Assembly: GCA_916610825.1 (NCBI GenBank)
Contig: OU744451.1
Coordinates: 11,596,864-11,660,863 of the forward strand
Direction: 5' to 3'
DNA from: Haliclystus octoradiatus
Lineage: Eukaryota; Cnidaria; Staurozoa; Stauromedusae; Haliclystidae
DNA length: 64,000 nucleotides
Notes under the pieces: model-generated
Told to the model about the DNA's origin: nothing
Database searches by the model: none
Seen by the model: the letters and a program-made list of their open reading frames with translations, nothing else
Part shown: piece after piece, positions 12,381-23,686 of the stretch
Layout: each line of letters opens with the position of its first letter
How positions within the stretch are numbered: position 1 is the first letter of the stretch
Translations under genes and position numbers: made by a program

Positions 12381-12563
12381 CAGTGTAACCCGCTTTAGTG
12401 CAAGTCAAAATTGTCAACTTTTCATTGCAGTTATCCGAAGTTGCTCTTATCCAAAATTGTTTAATAAAATCATAACTAAAAAATAGTCAATAGATTTTTA
12501 AAGCCAGTTTGTATATAAAGGGGGATTTCACTTATCCGAATTGCACTTAAGCGGGTTCCACTG
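12381..12563. mobile_element. 183-bp MITE with TA target duplication
   Basis: The ends are near-inverted repeats: CAGTGTAACCCGCTTTAGTGCAA and TTGCACTTAAGCGGGTTCCACTG. They are flanked by TA on each side (12,379-12,380 and 12,564-12,565). Another member of the family is at 48,820-49,019. TA duplication and CAGTG ends suggest a Tc1/mariner- or pogo-type non-autonomous element. It ends only 24 bases before the first recognised SORD exon, inside the acceptor region of that intron. Confidence 0.8.
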
Positions 12564-12587
12564 TACTTCTATTTTGTATATTTCCAG

Positions 12588-12752
12588 AGGTTCTCATTGG
12601 CATGCAGTCAGTGGGGATATGTGGATCTGATGTTCATTATTTAAAAGCAATGAAGATTGGGGATTTCATCGTTAAGCAGCCTATGGTTCTTGGACATGAG
12701 TCAAGTGGGATTATTTTGGAAGTTGGTGAAGGAGTAACCCATTTAAACAAAG
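12588..12752 (+). CDS. SORD: Sorbitol dehydrogenase, exon with catalytic zinc ligands
   Basis: This is the first recognised exon of a zinc-dependent medium-chain dehydrogenase that oxidises sorbitol and related polyols to the ketose with NAD+ in the cytosol (polyol pathway). It reads [20 protein letters not shown] and then [10 protein letters not shown]. The Cys of GICGSDVH and the His-Glu of GHE are the catalytic zinc ligands of this family. It is bounded by TTTCCAG and a GTTAGT donor. Seven recognised exons (12,588-22,757) join in phase to 321 residues. The family is about 355 long, so roughly 34 N-terminal residues are missing, probably on an upstream exon. The neighbouring MITE lies directly upstream. 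Similarity along the whole protein to animal SORD, including exon-internal motifs, makes the assignment strong. Confidence 0.95.
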
Positions 12753-14700
12753 GTTAGTGTTTATCATGATTGAAAACAGTTGATATGACTCTGCTACATT
12801 GTCAAATCTGTTGATTAACCATAGATGCTATAAATAGCTGGGAGCTGATGTTGGTTAATGTTAAATGCACAGAATTTGAATTGTCAGCTGCAGTGATTGA
12901 TCTCACTTAAAATTTGAATTCTTCTTTAATAGTTATCTTCATCGATAATCAAGATGATGCCTACATAATTCAATATGTTGATTCTAAATTCAAAGCATTT
13001 AATCTGTCCAGCTTCTAACTCTGTTGAAATGCCAACAACATCACAGTTTATAGTTATCTTCAAAGTCTTCACGTTTTTCCTTAAGAAATCTAATTGTTTC
13101 AATAACACATCTGAAAAATCAGTTCATGGAGTTCTTGGAAAGATCACAAACAAAATTTTATCAACAATCAACAAATGACTTAATGGTTCATGAACGCTAA
13201 ATTGCCAAGATGTTTCTCTGTGTTGAATTTTTATGAAATTGTTCATAAAGACATCTGTGTAGGGTCTACCAGGCAAAAATTTTTCCAGCTGTTAGACCAT
13301 TTATATTTTTTATACTTTGAAAAAACTCCAACATTTGCCTATTGCCATTGAAAATCAATTTTATATGATGTGTCTAATTCGTAAATATAAATCTGCTCAG
13401 AAATATACACAATTAATTCAGCAATATCAATGTACCTATGTTGTCTTTACTGTTTCAATAGTGCTCGATGCCATAAATGCAGAGCTGATTAATAATAAAT
13501 AAACGGAAAAATCAGACATTCATATTTGCTACTATTAGTTTCGCGCCAAGGCGATCATCAGGCAATTTAATCCAGACAATTAATTTATTTATATATATAT
13601 ATTACTTAATATTATTAGATATTATCTAATAGCAAAGAATATAGTGCTCAATGTCATAAATGGCAGAGCTGTAAATAGTAATAATAGAAATAGAAAAGAG
13701 TCAGAGACCACACATTCTTATTCACATTCTCACTTTTATTCTCTTCTTATTTTTCTCATTCAATATAAGAATGTGTGGTCTCTGACTCCTTTCTATTTCT
13801 ATTATTACTATTATATATTACTTAATATACTATTAAACTCATCCGATGATGAGCTCTGGGTTAGGTGCTTGGTTGGTGGGATATCTATTAACATGCTTCT
13901 ATTTAGATATTTATATGCACAACTAATAAGCTTCAATAACATCTATATGCTTTATGTTCAATGCTTGCTCTCTGCGTTAATAACATCTCTCAGCTGGCTT
14001 TATGCGTTTAACTTCTACATGCTTGTTGTATGCTGCTCTTGCTATGGCGAACCTGTCACTCTCCGACTAATGCGTGGATCCCGAACCAACCAAGCACCCG
14101 TCACACTGATAATCAGTGGAAATTACACATAATGAATACATAATGAATACAAACCTGACCTCACTTACCAACTTGAGAAACCTAAATAAACCTAAATGAA
14201 AAAGCACAATTATGGGATGGGTGGGAGGGAATCAATTAAAGACAATAACAACCAATAAACTTATAAAATTATAATAAAAATACTTTTCACGATATCACTC
14301 AAAGCATTGAAGCATTGAAACATAAGCATGTGCGTATCATAAAGCGAGGATAAATGCGAATGCGTTAGATAGCTTTCGATCCCTTCAAAGGATGACTTGA
14401 ACACAAAAGTAGGTGCGCCGAAATTGCTACTCAACTTCCGCAAAATTAGCTAGAGGCTCGGACCTTCACAGTATGATAATTACCTAATCTGGATAAACAC
14501 GCTGAGACATTGTTAATGCTTACATCACTACTTTTTGGAATTGACAGGCTACCTTTCCCCTGGAGCTATAAACAGCATCCCCTACAACAGGGAAGAATAA
14601 TAACTCTGCAAATGCAACACATCGGCTGATTTTAACTTCGCCTAAATTAAGAAATGTAAGCTATATTATATTAGTATACATGCTTTCCAATCCATTTCAG
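12753..14700 (+). other. SORD intron holding MITE-like inverted repeats
   Basis: The intron contains GTTCATGA-rich DNA (about 13,115-13,195), a 47-bp-arm hairpin (13,676-13,814), and a further inverted pair around GGTGCTTGGTTGG (13,865 and about 14,080-14,099). A ~45-bp segment (AGTGCTC-ATG-CATAAAT-GCAGAGCTG) occurs at about 13,458 and again at about 13,640. No exon was recognised inside. Confidence 0.7.
13676..13814. repeat. Hairpin repeat (MITE-like) in a SORD intron
   Basis: The arms at about 13,676-13,722 and 13,764-13,814 are inverted copies around GTCAGAGACCACACATTCTTAT, with a loop of roughly 40 bp. The arms give rise to a spurious 162-codon frame. Confidence 0.8.
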
Positions 14701-14860
14701 GTGATCGTGTTGCAATTGAGCCTGGTGTGCCATGTCGTTATTGTTCGTTTTGCAAAGAAGGGAGATATAACCTATGCAAAGACATGGTATTTTGTGCTAC
14801 TCCTCCCTATGATGGATCACTTTGTCATTATTATACACATCAGGCTGATTTCTGCTATAA
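14701..14860 (+). CDS. SORD: Sorbitol dehydrogenase, exon with the structural zinc cysteines
   Basis: Bounded by CATTTCAG and GTAAGT, it reads [20 protein letters not shown] and then [20 protein letters not shown]. Four cysteines in a C-x2-C-x2-C-x7-C arrangement form the structural zinc site of this superfamily. In the vertebrate enzyme, as I recall it, this site has been lost, so the animal here keeps the ancestral form also seen in insect and microbial polyol dehydrogenases. Phase with both neighbours is exact (G|GT before, AA|G after). Confidence 0.95.
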
Positions 14861-14952
14861 GTAAGTAACAGAAACCCATCACACCCATGTCATACCATGG
14901 CGATTGTTATCTGTGAAATAATAACTGATTAATCAATGCTTTTTGATTGTAG

Positions 14953-15071
14953 GTTACCTGATCATGTATCATTTGACGAGGGTGCTTTTCTTGAGCCACT
15001 TTCTGTTGTTGTCCATGCGTGTCAAAGGGCTGGCATAGGAATGGGTGACCATGTCTTAATATGTGGTGCAG
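14953..15071 (+). CDS. SORD: Sorbitol dehydrogenase, exon with third zinc ligand and start of the NAD fold
   Basis: Reads LPDHVSFDEGAFLEPLSVVV and then GDHVLICGAG. The Glu of LEPLSV corresponds to the third catalytic-zinc ligand of sorbitol dehydrogenases. The exon ends inside the GxGxxG dinucleotide-binding turn. Acceptor GATTGTAG, donor GTATGT. Confidence 0.95.
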
Positions 15072-15188
15072 GTATGTCTATTTATGTTATGTCATCAATA
15101 CTAATTAATTAACATCAATCTATGTCAGATGCAATTTTAAAAGCAGTTTTAATAAACTCTGTCTGTTTGGTTATTATTATATTGTTAG

Positions 15189-15254
15189 GTCCTATTGGTC
15201 TTGCTTGTTTACTTGTTGCTAAAGCATCTGGAGCGACTCAAGTGGCTGTCACTG
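15189..15254 (+). CDS. SORD: Sorbitol dehydrogenase, short exon of the Rossmann fold
   Basis: A 66-bp exon reading GPIGLACLLVAKASGATQVA-VT. It completes the GAGPIG coenzyme loop begun in the preceding exon. Acceptor TATTGTTAG, donor GTAATA. Confidence 0.93.
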
Positions 15255-16179
15255 GTAATATCTTCTGTTCTATTTTTCTTTATTTGTAATTATTTATTGA
15301 TGTAAGTAAGGATTTAATCGTTAATGTGTATTTTGATCGTAGAATAAAGAGTCAACTAAAAGACATGCTAGATTAAGCTACTTCAATTTTCAAATCATAA
15401 AATGATCATCAGGCAATTTATTTCAACTATACTTCAAAAATAAATCGGTATCTTATATGAATTATTATGAGCTACTAAGCAATTGGCGCATAAGTGGGCA
15501 CGAACGGAGAAAACGAGACAAAATTAAAAAATTGCGGCGGCTCGTGATTTACTCCTTCGAGTTTATTCCTGGAGTGACTCGAGTACGCCAAATATCAATA
15601 GCTCATAGGAAACTGTGTGCCAATTCCTTTGTATTAAAACTTACATATCTATTTTGCACATTGCAATGCTTTTGAAAACTTCTGATAAAATTAGAAATTC
15701 TTATTCGTGTTGTCAAGTCCGAATGGTAAGATCGATTATGTTTTACAACCTAGTTTTGCTATGGCGATTTGGCGTCATAACTCTAAACCAATCAGATTGA
15801 TCGAATCAATTTCGTTACGGGTGCCTTCGGTAGGGAGATACCGCCTTTATTGCTTTTCACTATTCAATGAGGCCCATCGAATAATCTATTTAAGAAAGTA
15901 GACAATTATAGTGAGGTGTCTAAATATTAATTTAAAATCTACGAATAATCTTTGGCTGATTTTGAAGCATGCATGTATCCTAGGAGTTGTGATGCACTGT
16001 CACTGGTCAGCGAATACGTATATGAAAGGCGGCGAGGTTACCAATCAGAAAGATCCAGTTTGGCACAATTCAGTTATAATTCCCTAAAGTAGTACCAAAT
16101 ATTGCGATATTGTTTGAGATTGTGACTGAATTTTCAATTGATATCATATACCCTATATCATCCTTTGTTTAAATCACAG
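15255..16179 (+). other. SORD intron with a degenerate interspersed repeat
   Basis: About 15,470-15,570 resembles the loop of the hairpin at 24,360-24,520 (GGAGAAAACGAGA, then GGAGTGACT-GAGT). About 15,700-15,915 resembles 25,480-25,740 (GCTATGGCGATTTGGCGT and CCAATCA motifs). It is therefore probably an interspersed element rather than an exon. Confidence 0.5.
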
Positions 16180-16352
16180 ATATTGATCAGGGCAGACTTG
16201 ATGTGGCCAAACAAATTGGTGCAGATGTTGTGCATAAGGTAGAGTCTAGGGATGGCAAAGTTGTGGGTAAGCAGATCATCGAACTATTTGGAATGGCTGA
16301 TAGAACTGTTGAATGCACGGGTGTTGAATCCAGTATCCACACTGCAATTCAT
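16180..16352 (+). CDS. SORD: Sorbitol dehydrogenase, NAD-binding domain exon
   Basis: Begins DIDQGRLDVAKQIGADVVHK and continues through GKQIIELFGMADRTVECTGV. The split codon gives VTD-I-D; an acidic residue at the end of the second Rossmann strand is typical of NAD rather than NADP preference. Acceptor AATCACAG, donor GTAAGT, phase exact. Confidence 0.95.
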
Positions 16353-16656
16353 GTAAGTTGCACGATATGAGTTAAAAGCATATCCCCTCATAGAAAAATC
16401 TATTCTATTTCAGTAGGATGATGTTTGGTGAAACTGATTGTTCTGTGCGTCATTTAAGAATGTTAAATTGCAGCCATGATTCCGCTTTTTGCAAGAGATT
16501 TCGATAGACCTGAATTTACCTATCCATTCAACTACATAAGCCTGTCCTTGTTTTCCTATTCCACTATCCTTGTGTTTTCATTTACACATTTCGAAATTTA
16601 CTTCGTAGCCCCTTTGATGATATGATTTCATATTGTTTTTGCATCTTTTTTTGCAG

Positions 16657-16778
16657 GCGACAGTATCTGGTGGTGTTGTTGTGATTGTTGGAATGGGTAA
16701 ACCAGAGATCCAATTTCCTGTGTTTGATGCTCTTGCAAGAGAGATTGACATCCGGGGAATATTCAGATATGTGAACTG
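16657..16778 (+). CDS. SORD: Sorbitol dehydrogenase, C-terminal catalytic fold exon
   Basis: Reads ATVSGGVVVIVGMGKPEIQF and then EIDIRGIFRYVN, the conserved FRY-N stretch at the substrate-side lobe of sorbitol dehydrogenase. Acceptor TTTTTGCAG, donor GTAAGA. It is followed by a 5.8-kb intron packed with mobile DNA. Confidence 0.95.
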
Positions 16779-16854
16779 GTAAGATTTTTAGTCAATAAAA
16801 ATGGTTACATGATAAGAATGTTCGTCCATCTCGTGTTTATATATACTTTTAGTA

Positions 16855-19334
16855 CAGTCATTTTAAGCCAATATAAGCCTTAACCTCACACAAATTGCAA
16901 CAGAAGCTTGCTAACAACATATCCAAAATGTTCTGAAATCGGAGTAGGCAAAATGCCTTAATTTCGCAATTTGATTTATGGCAATTCCAGTAGAAACATG
17001 AAAGCGAGGCTGTCCAGTTTCAGTGCAATCATGTGATTTAATTTGAAGGAATACCATCAGACATTATAGCCCTGCATCATTTAGCTCATAAAATGTGCTT
17101 AAAATTTCTTTACTGTCACTATGTATCAAATTATCAAAACGAGGCTATGTATGAAGATTAAACAAATCGACATAGGAAAACTAGAAAAAGATATATACAG
17201 TAAGTGAAAAATGTTATTCATTATATTTTAACATTCTACTAGCAGTATAGATCATGTAAATACTTAATTTATCTTATTTAGAAAATACAACCAGGTAATA
17301 TATATTGTTCACAACGAACAATTTCAGGCAAATGCCTAGGAATGTTCATGGTCGCCATTATTTTTGACAGAAATTGACTATTACGATTTAATGATAGGCC
17401 TGCAGAAAAATAGCAGAATAAGATATGCAATAGAAACGTCAAATTAAATTAAACTAAAGAACTAATACCTTCATTAATCATCGACAGGAAATCAATGCAA
17501 CTTCGTATATAGACTACAGTTACCCACTCGTTTATGTTACTAATTTAACCATGGAATGAAAATTGAACACAGGAACTTCATCTAAAGGTTATGCCCAAAA
17601 TGTTAACTATATACTATACACATATACAATCGGACCTGTTATAACAGCCGTCCCAATACAGCGACCACCTGTCTGAAGTGGTCACTCTTGCAATGTTCTG
17701 AAATAGTATTTTCTATTGAATCGAAGATTGATGAGCTTGGCTGCAGTTTTAGTGAGTTACTCTTTTTCTAGCTCTTGGTTCGTCTGGGCAGATAAAGGAA
17801 ACTTGTATAAAGCAAATAATTTGTGCCACTTTTGAAATTTGCAAATTTCCCCGACCATTAGCTCTCCATTCATTTTAATCAATAATGGTTTAACATATTT
17901 TCGAAACTTCGAATACAAGTGAGTAAAACTTTAGGGTTCACAATATGTGTTTGGCAGCTCTTCATAATATCCCTGCGAAAAACAGTTCAGGAGTTAATGA
18001 ACAGTCCATGAACAGTTCATGAACGTTAAATGGTCCAAAGTTTTCATGGATTGTTTATGAACTGTCCGTGAAGGTTCATGAGCTGTTTTTGAATAGTTCA
18101 TGAATTGTTCTAAGCTTTTGAACTCCTGAACATTTTGCAGGGGATGTATCAAATCTGTTGTATAAAAATCTTCTGTGGAAAAATAGTTCATAAATGTTAA
18201 ATGGCAAAGTTTCATGAACAATTTATAAGCAGTTCATGAACTGCTGAATTAATTTATAAATTGTATAATTTATAATAAATGAAAACTCGGGAGCATTCAA
18301 TAACAATGTTCATGAACTGTTCATGGACTATTCATACGAGTTCATTGAGTATGGACCATTTTCTCCATACGAGCTTCCTTTGTCTGCTCAGAGAAACCAA
18401 GGACTGAAAAAGAGGAAATCACCAAAACTACAGCCAAGCTCATCAATCTTTGATTTAATAGAAAATACTATTTCAAGACATTGCAAGAGTGACCACTTTA
18501 GACAGGTGGTCGCTGTATAGAGATGGCTGTTATATAGCAGGTTTGATTGTATATGTGTATAGGATATAGTCAACATTTTGGGCATAACCTTTGGGTGAAG
18601 TTCCATGTTCAATTTTCAATCCATGGCTAAATTAGTAACATAAACGACTGGATAACTGTCTATATACAAAGTTAATTGATTTCCTGTCAAGAAGTAAAAG
18701 GTATTAGTTCGTTAGTTTAATTTAATTTAACATTTCTATTGGATATCATTTTCTGCTATTTTTCTGCAGGCCTATCATTAAATCGTAATAGTCAATTTCT
18801 GTCAAAAATAATGGCGACCATGAACATTCCTAGGCATTTGCCTGAAATTGTTCGTTGTGAACAATATATATTACCTGGTTGTATTTTCTAAATAAGATAA
18901 ATTAAGTATTTACATGATCTATACTGCTAGTAGAATGTTAAAATATAATGAATAACATTTTTCACTTACTGTATATATCTTTTTCTAGTTTTCCTATGTC
19001 GATTTGTTTAATCTTCATACATAGCCTCGTTTTGGTAATTTGATACATGGTGACAGTAAAGAAATTTTAAGCACATTATATGTGCTAAATGATGCAAGGC
19101 TACTATTCCTGATATTTTCCTCTCAAATTAAATCACATGATTACACTAAAAGGGGACAGCCTCGCTTTCATGTTTCTACTGGGAATGCCATAAATCAAAT
19201 TGCAAAATTAAGGCATTTTGCCTACTCCGATTTCGGAACATTTTGGATATGTTGTTAAGCATAAAATTTGACCCTAGAATTGATGAAAAATGCTTCTGTT
19301 GCAATTTGTGTGAGGTCATTTTTTATAATGACTG
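16855..19334. mobile_element. 2.48-kb foldback-like transposon with ~950-bp inverted arms, nested in a SORD intron
   Basis: The element begins CAGTCATTTTAAGCC and ends with the inverted counterpart AATGACTG. TA flanks both ends (16,853-16,854 and 19,335-19,336). The left arm (16,855 to about 17,802) and right arm (about 18,371-19,334) are inverted copies with scattered differences. Nested within each arm, at about 17,628 and 18,556, is a sequence (GACCTGTTATAACAGC and its complement) similar to pogo/Tigger-like termini. The central loop holds a GTTCATGAAC-rich element. TA duplication suggests Tc1/mariner or pogo mobilisation. No transposase ORF was seen. Confidence 0.8.
17968..18345. repeat. 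GTTCATGAAC-rich palindromic repeats in the loop of the foldback element
   Basis: Many partly palindromic TTCATGAAC units occur. The first part (about 17,972-18,143) is itself bounded by inverted ends, CCCTGCGAAAAACAGTTCAGG and CCTGAACATTTTGCAGGG. Related patches are at 13.1, 56.2, 59.0 and 60.4 kb. Confidence 0.7.
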
Positions 19335-19735
19335 TACTATTTTTACTGTAATGTGTTTAGTCATTTCCTTATTGCCGGATCCGTACTGACTACTGATTAT
19401 ATCAATCCCAAGAACCTCGACAAATCAAAGTGATGTTGATTAAGTAGAAAAAGCCATTGAAATTTTCTCAATACCCTAGTAAAAGAAAAGAAAATAAAGA
19501 GCTACAATATGATCCTTGGGTTCACTGATTAATTGTATGATTAATTGTATGATCATTCGAGAGCAGACCTTTCTTTGTTGTTCCATTTCTACCCTTAACA
19601 CAGATAACACCTTACCAAAATAACAAAGACCCAGACGATCATCAACCAATAGTGATGGACGGTAATAGCCCACAAACCAAACAAAACGTTATTCAGGTCC
19701 GTTCTGATTATTAAACGGGGTATGCACATTTGGTC

Positions 19736-21530
19736 TGAATGGGAAGGAATGTAAATTCGACCACCCTAAGCATTGTCGGCGTTTCGCAACTAATGGTAAT
19801 AAAAAAGGAGGTTGCAATAGAGGGAGTAAAGGCCCATTATTTCATTTCAAAATATGCAAGACTTCCTATCAGCGACTTGCGTGCTTTGAAGATTGGAATG
19901 CATTTAAAGGGCAACCGAAGGTGGATAACAAATAGCCACCAAATCAACACCACATATCAGATTCTCAGTCCACTAATGTTAATCAATCAAAGACAATGCC
20001 TCATCTTCAACTTAGCTCTGGGCCCAGTTCTGAAACTGCCAATACAAACATGCAAAATTTTTTAGACTCAGGACCATTGATGGCCCTAATCAACAATGCA
20101 GTGAGCAAATCTATACAATCTGTTGTCCCCATGATTCAGCAGTGTATCGACCAGAGGCTGTCCGCACTCCAAGCTCAAACCGGTCAGTTCAATCAGAATC
20201 AAGCATCTCACCCCCCATTTCAGCTCATTCCCCAACCTTATGTTCAAAGGCTGTTACTCCGTCAACAGTATTACCAACCCATGATATAAACAATGATGTA
20301 AATAGCACATCTAATTATCATGCTGATCCTTATCTCAATTGTATCTATTTTAATTCGCGGTCTTTGATGACTAAACCAGAGCGATTGCATGCACTTTTGG
20401 ATTCATAAATTTATGACATTATTTCTTTCACTGAGACCTGGTTGTCTCCAACAGTCCCCGACCAATTACTTTTGCAAGGAACTCCTTATTGTTTACTATG
20501 TAAAGACCGACCCTTGGACACACATGGTGGTGGTGTAACAATATTCTACAAAGACAATTTAAAAGTTATTTCTATTGATATTCCAAGTCGATTTGATTTT
20601 CTTGAATCGGTAGTTGCTGATATACTACTATCTGGTGCAAAGTATCGCTTTACCTGTATTTATCATTCTCCTTTATTTGCATCAGACAGAATAAAGTCTG
20701 ATTTATTATTTTCTTTTATTGACTTTTGCACATCGTGCCAACACCCTTGTATCATCAGTGGTGATTTCAATTATCCTCTTATCGACTGGACAATTCCATG
20801 TTCAATGGATCAAGTAGCGATGGTCATTATCATTTTCTAGATGCTGTCACTAGAAATGGCCTATTTCAATTAGTAAATGAACCAACTCGAAACAACAATA
20901 TATTGGACCTACTACTATCCACTAATCCATCACATATCCTCACAGTAAAAGTCGATTAACCCTTCACATTTTCCTGTGATCATTGTTCAATTATTTATAA
21001 AATTTCTCTACGATCTCCACCTACTCAAAGTATCAATTTTAAAAGTGGTTACAATTTTCGCAAAGCCGATTATGAAAAGTATGAATAAGTACCTCAATAG
21101 AATCGATTGGCTCTATATTTATAATGATAGTCAAGGTAATGTTGAGAAAATTTGGAACTCGATCACTAATATACTCGACATTTGTATATCTACATTTGTT
21201 CCTGTTAAAAGCAATCACAAAAGTAAACATTTATCCAAGGAACATCGCAAGACGAAAAAATGCGGCTTACAAATTATCTAAAAAGAATGATGAAAATAAA
21301 TCTCATTATGAAATTCTTAGTCGTCAATATAAGAAAGCTGTTCACAATTTTAATATCGAACGTGAAAACCAGTTATTGGCTGATCCTTCACTTCATTTAT
21401 TTTACTCTTTTGTTAACAGTAAATTGAATACTAAAATATCATTTTCTGCAATTCTAAATGATCAAGATGAGCTTATTACTGTCACTGTAGTAAAGATGCA
21501 GTTCATATGGAATTGTTTGAAAATCTAGAG
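19736..21530 (+). pseudogene. 3'-truncated copy of the CCCH-type LINE (end of ORF1 plus endonuclease half of ORF2)
   Basis: The fragment parallels the LINE at 29.2-33.7 kb. An ORF1 tail (about 19,996-20,289: SQSTN, then QQCIDQRLSALQAQ) is followed by YFNSRSLMTKPERLHALLDS (about 20,340), GGGVTIFYKDNLKV, CIISGDFNYPLIDWT (about 20,750) and a linker ending FYSFVNSKLNTKISF (about 21,440). Several stops and frame changes show it is dead. It ends before the reverse transcriptase core, so the 3' half is missing. That is opposite to the usual 5' truncation and implies later deletion or recombination within the SORD intron. Confidence 0.85.
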
Positions 21531-22597
21531 ATAGATTTACTAGTAGCATATACTCGACGCTGTTTGAATAATTACGTTCACATTTCCCGACAATTTTTCA
21601 TCAACATTCAGAATGTCAGCAGCACACAGGAGTTAGTAGATTTTATATGTTAGGAGGATTCCCCGGGGAGGATTCAAGCATATTAGGAGATTTTAAGGTC
21701 ATGCTTTTGATTTTTGCTGCTCTGTGCACAAACAATCAACGTATCAGGCTAAATCACAAACACTTTGAGGACAAACCCTAGCTCCAAGCAACACTGCCTA
21801 CTTCACTTGGCGATATTGAAATTCGCCCCAGCACAAATACTGATCTCCCCTTTTGCCTTTTTGTAAATTGCACTTCAACACTGTTATCCATACTGACTCC
21901 TGCATAGCATGAAAGGTGTACTGTACCAGTTATACAAAGAGACCATCGCACATTGAAGCAATATATCTAATGTGCCCTTCCTCCCGTAGACTCTATATCA
22001 AAATCAATAAGACTGACAAGGGGGATCATTCATTCACTGCATAAGTAGCTGTAGATACTCTCCAATATAAAGAAAACGTCATTCTACTGATATGTCTGTT
22101 CCACTTTGTTCTGTTTGAAATGACTGTAGCTGTCTTAAATTGGTAGCGTTTATCAGCAAACGTATCATTCTGATTTAGTTTCTGACATTCTTAAACTACT
22201 ACCTTCTTATTACCAAATTTGCTCTGCTTCTCGGTCTTGTTCTGTTTGTAACCAAGCTACTGTATGTTAGTATAACGAGAAAAATGGACGTTTTATTACA
22301 TCCGTTTAGCGTTATCCAACTTCTTAAAACGTGCCTTTATTAGATGTGTCTCGAATAGTCAGAGATTCTGTTTCATCATTTTCAATCTCATCATAGATCT
22401 CATGTAGATAGGTAGGCTACCATGTCAGTTCCGATATCTTTTATCTTTACAGCAGTTCTTTCTTGATTATTTTCTCCGTGTTTAGAGAGCTATAGATAAA
22501 CTATAGAGTTCGATGTAAATACCTCTTAAATATATATATTTTTATCAAGGAATGATATTCATCTCGCTGACTTCTGTTTGCTTCGTTTGTTTTGTAG
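21531..22597 (+). other. Remainder of the last SORD intron
   Basis: No exon-like or repeat structure was recognised. It ends in a pyrimidine-rich TTTGTTTTGTAG acceptor. Confidence 0.5.
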
Positions 22598-22757
22598 CTA
22601 TCCCATTGCCCTAGAATTGATTGCTTCCGGTAAAGTAAATGTGAAACCCCTCATAACTCATCACTTCAAACTAAAAGATACACTGGAAGCATTCAAAACA
22701 GCCAGCCTTGGACAAGATGGGGCCATCAAAGTCATTATTCAATGCGGAAAGGAATGA
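22598..22757 (+). CDS. SORD: Sorbitol dehydrogenase, final exon
   Basis: After a split TG|C codon it reads YPIALELIASGKVNVKPLIT and then HHFKLKDTLEAF, ending VIIQCGKE and TGA. This matches the C-terminal KVNVKPLVTH and leucine/phenylalanine-rich tail of sorbitol dehydrogenase. An ATTAAA about 40 bases downstream could serve in polyadenylation. The reading frame is open and in phase with every upstream exon, so the gene looks functional apart from the unlocated N-terminal exon. Confidence 0.95.
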
Positions 22758-23385
22758 AGAAGTAATAGCAATAGAATACACCACAATTGAATCAATTAAA
22801 TCTTATTAAATTATTTATAGCTACTTTTTAGCACTACATATAGCATGCATCTTAACTATAATAAGCAATTATATTATATATATCAATAACATAGAGTAGA
22901 CAAACAAGGCTTTCGGGCATTCACATATTTATATTTAAAAAAGTTTACTATTGTTCACGTCCGATAATGTATGTGTTTCAGATTTAATATAATAGAAAAC
23001 TTATAATAATAAATCAAAAAAATTAATTATAGTGAGTGTACTTCAGATACACATATGTATATGAAAGTGGTCAATGTTGGCTAACACAGAGCATTATAGA
23101 ATAATTAGAGAAAAAGATGAGGCAAAAGCCTTTTTCATAATTTCAAACTTATAATAAAATATAATACTGATTCAGTTGTGTGATTTGGCATAGTTCGATC
23201 GATCAACTTGAACGCTTTGCATAACCAAATTGCCGTAATAATCCCACAATATGATCGATCGGGGCATCTTAATTCTTGCTTCACACCTTGATGCCTCTCA
23301 TCACACCTCCTGTCCCAATGACACACGGACATCACCACTGGACGATACGACTGGTAACCCGAAGGACGCGTATATGAATAATTAA
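22758..23385. other. SORD 3' flank, no feature recognised
   Basis: AT-rich sequence without repeats or coding motifs that I could recognise. Confidence 0.4.
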
Positions 23386-23386
23386 A

Positions 23387-23686
23387 TACTATGCGATGTT
23401 CGGAGTAGTTGATGGAGATTGCTATAATGATTTGATATGTGCAAATACTGATGGAAGATTTACTAAATTCCGTATTTCTGAATCAGTTGGAGGGACATTT
23501 GGAGCATTTGCTGTTAATCAAGCAACCCAATGTAATCACGTATGCCCGTTTGGAACTTCAAATGGCAAAGCGCTTTTGATTAGTTCAGATCAACGGAGAT
23601 ATTGTGATGATGATATTGTGTGTCGCTATCTGACACTTACTGGCTATGCAGTTGGTGTAGTCTATTCAGATATGAATAAATATTGA
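23387..23686 (+). pseudogene. Fragment of an FG-GAP/VCBS-like protein family
   Basis: A single open stretch (ATG at 23,396) contains GVVDGDCYNDLICANTDG and then a second weaker repeat with SSDQRRYCDDDIVC. The pattern D-G-D-x3-D-L-I/V-C is the calcium-binding loop of FG-GAP/VCBS beta-propeller blades, here in the cysteine-bearing form also found at 37.1-38.2 kb. The piece is 96 codons, with no signal peptide and no visible splice partners. It is either one exon of a larger gene or a relic; the role is probably that of a secreted or surface protein, but no function can be given. Confidence 0.55.

Noticed and set aside
13644-14132. 162-codon plus-strand frame
   Set aside because: It lies in a SORD intron across a hairpin repeat; composition is low-complexity and has no motif.
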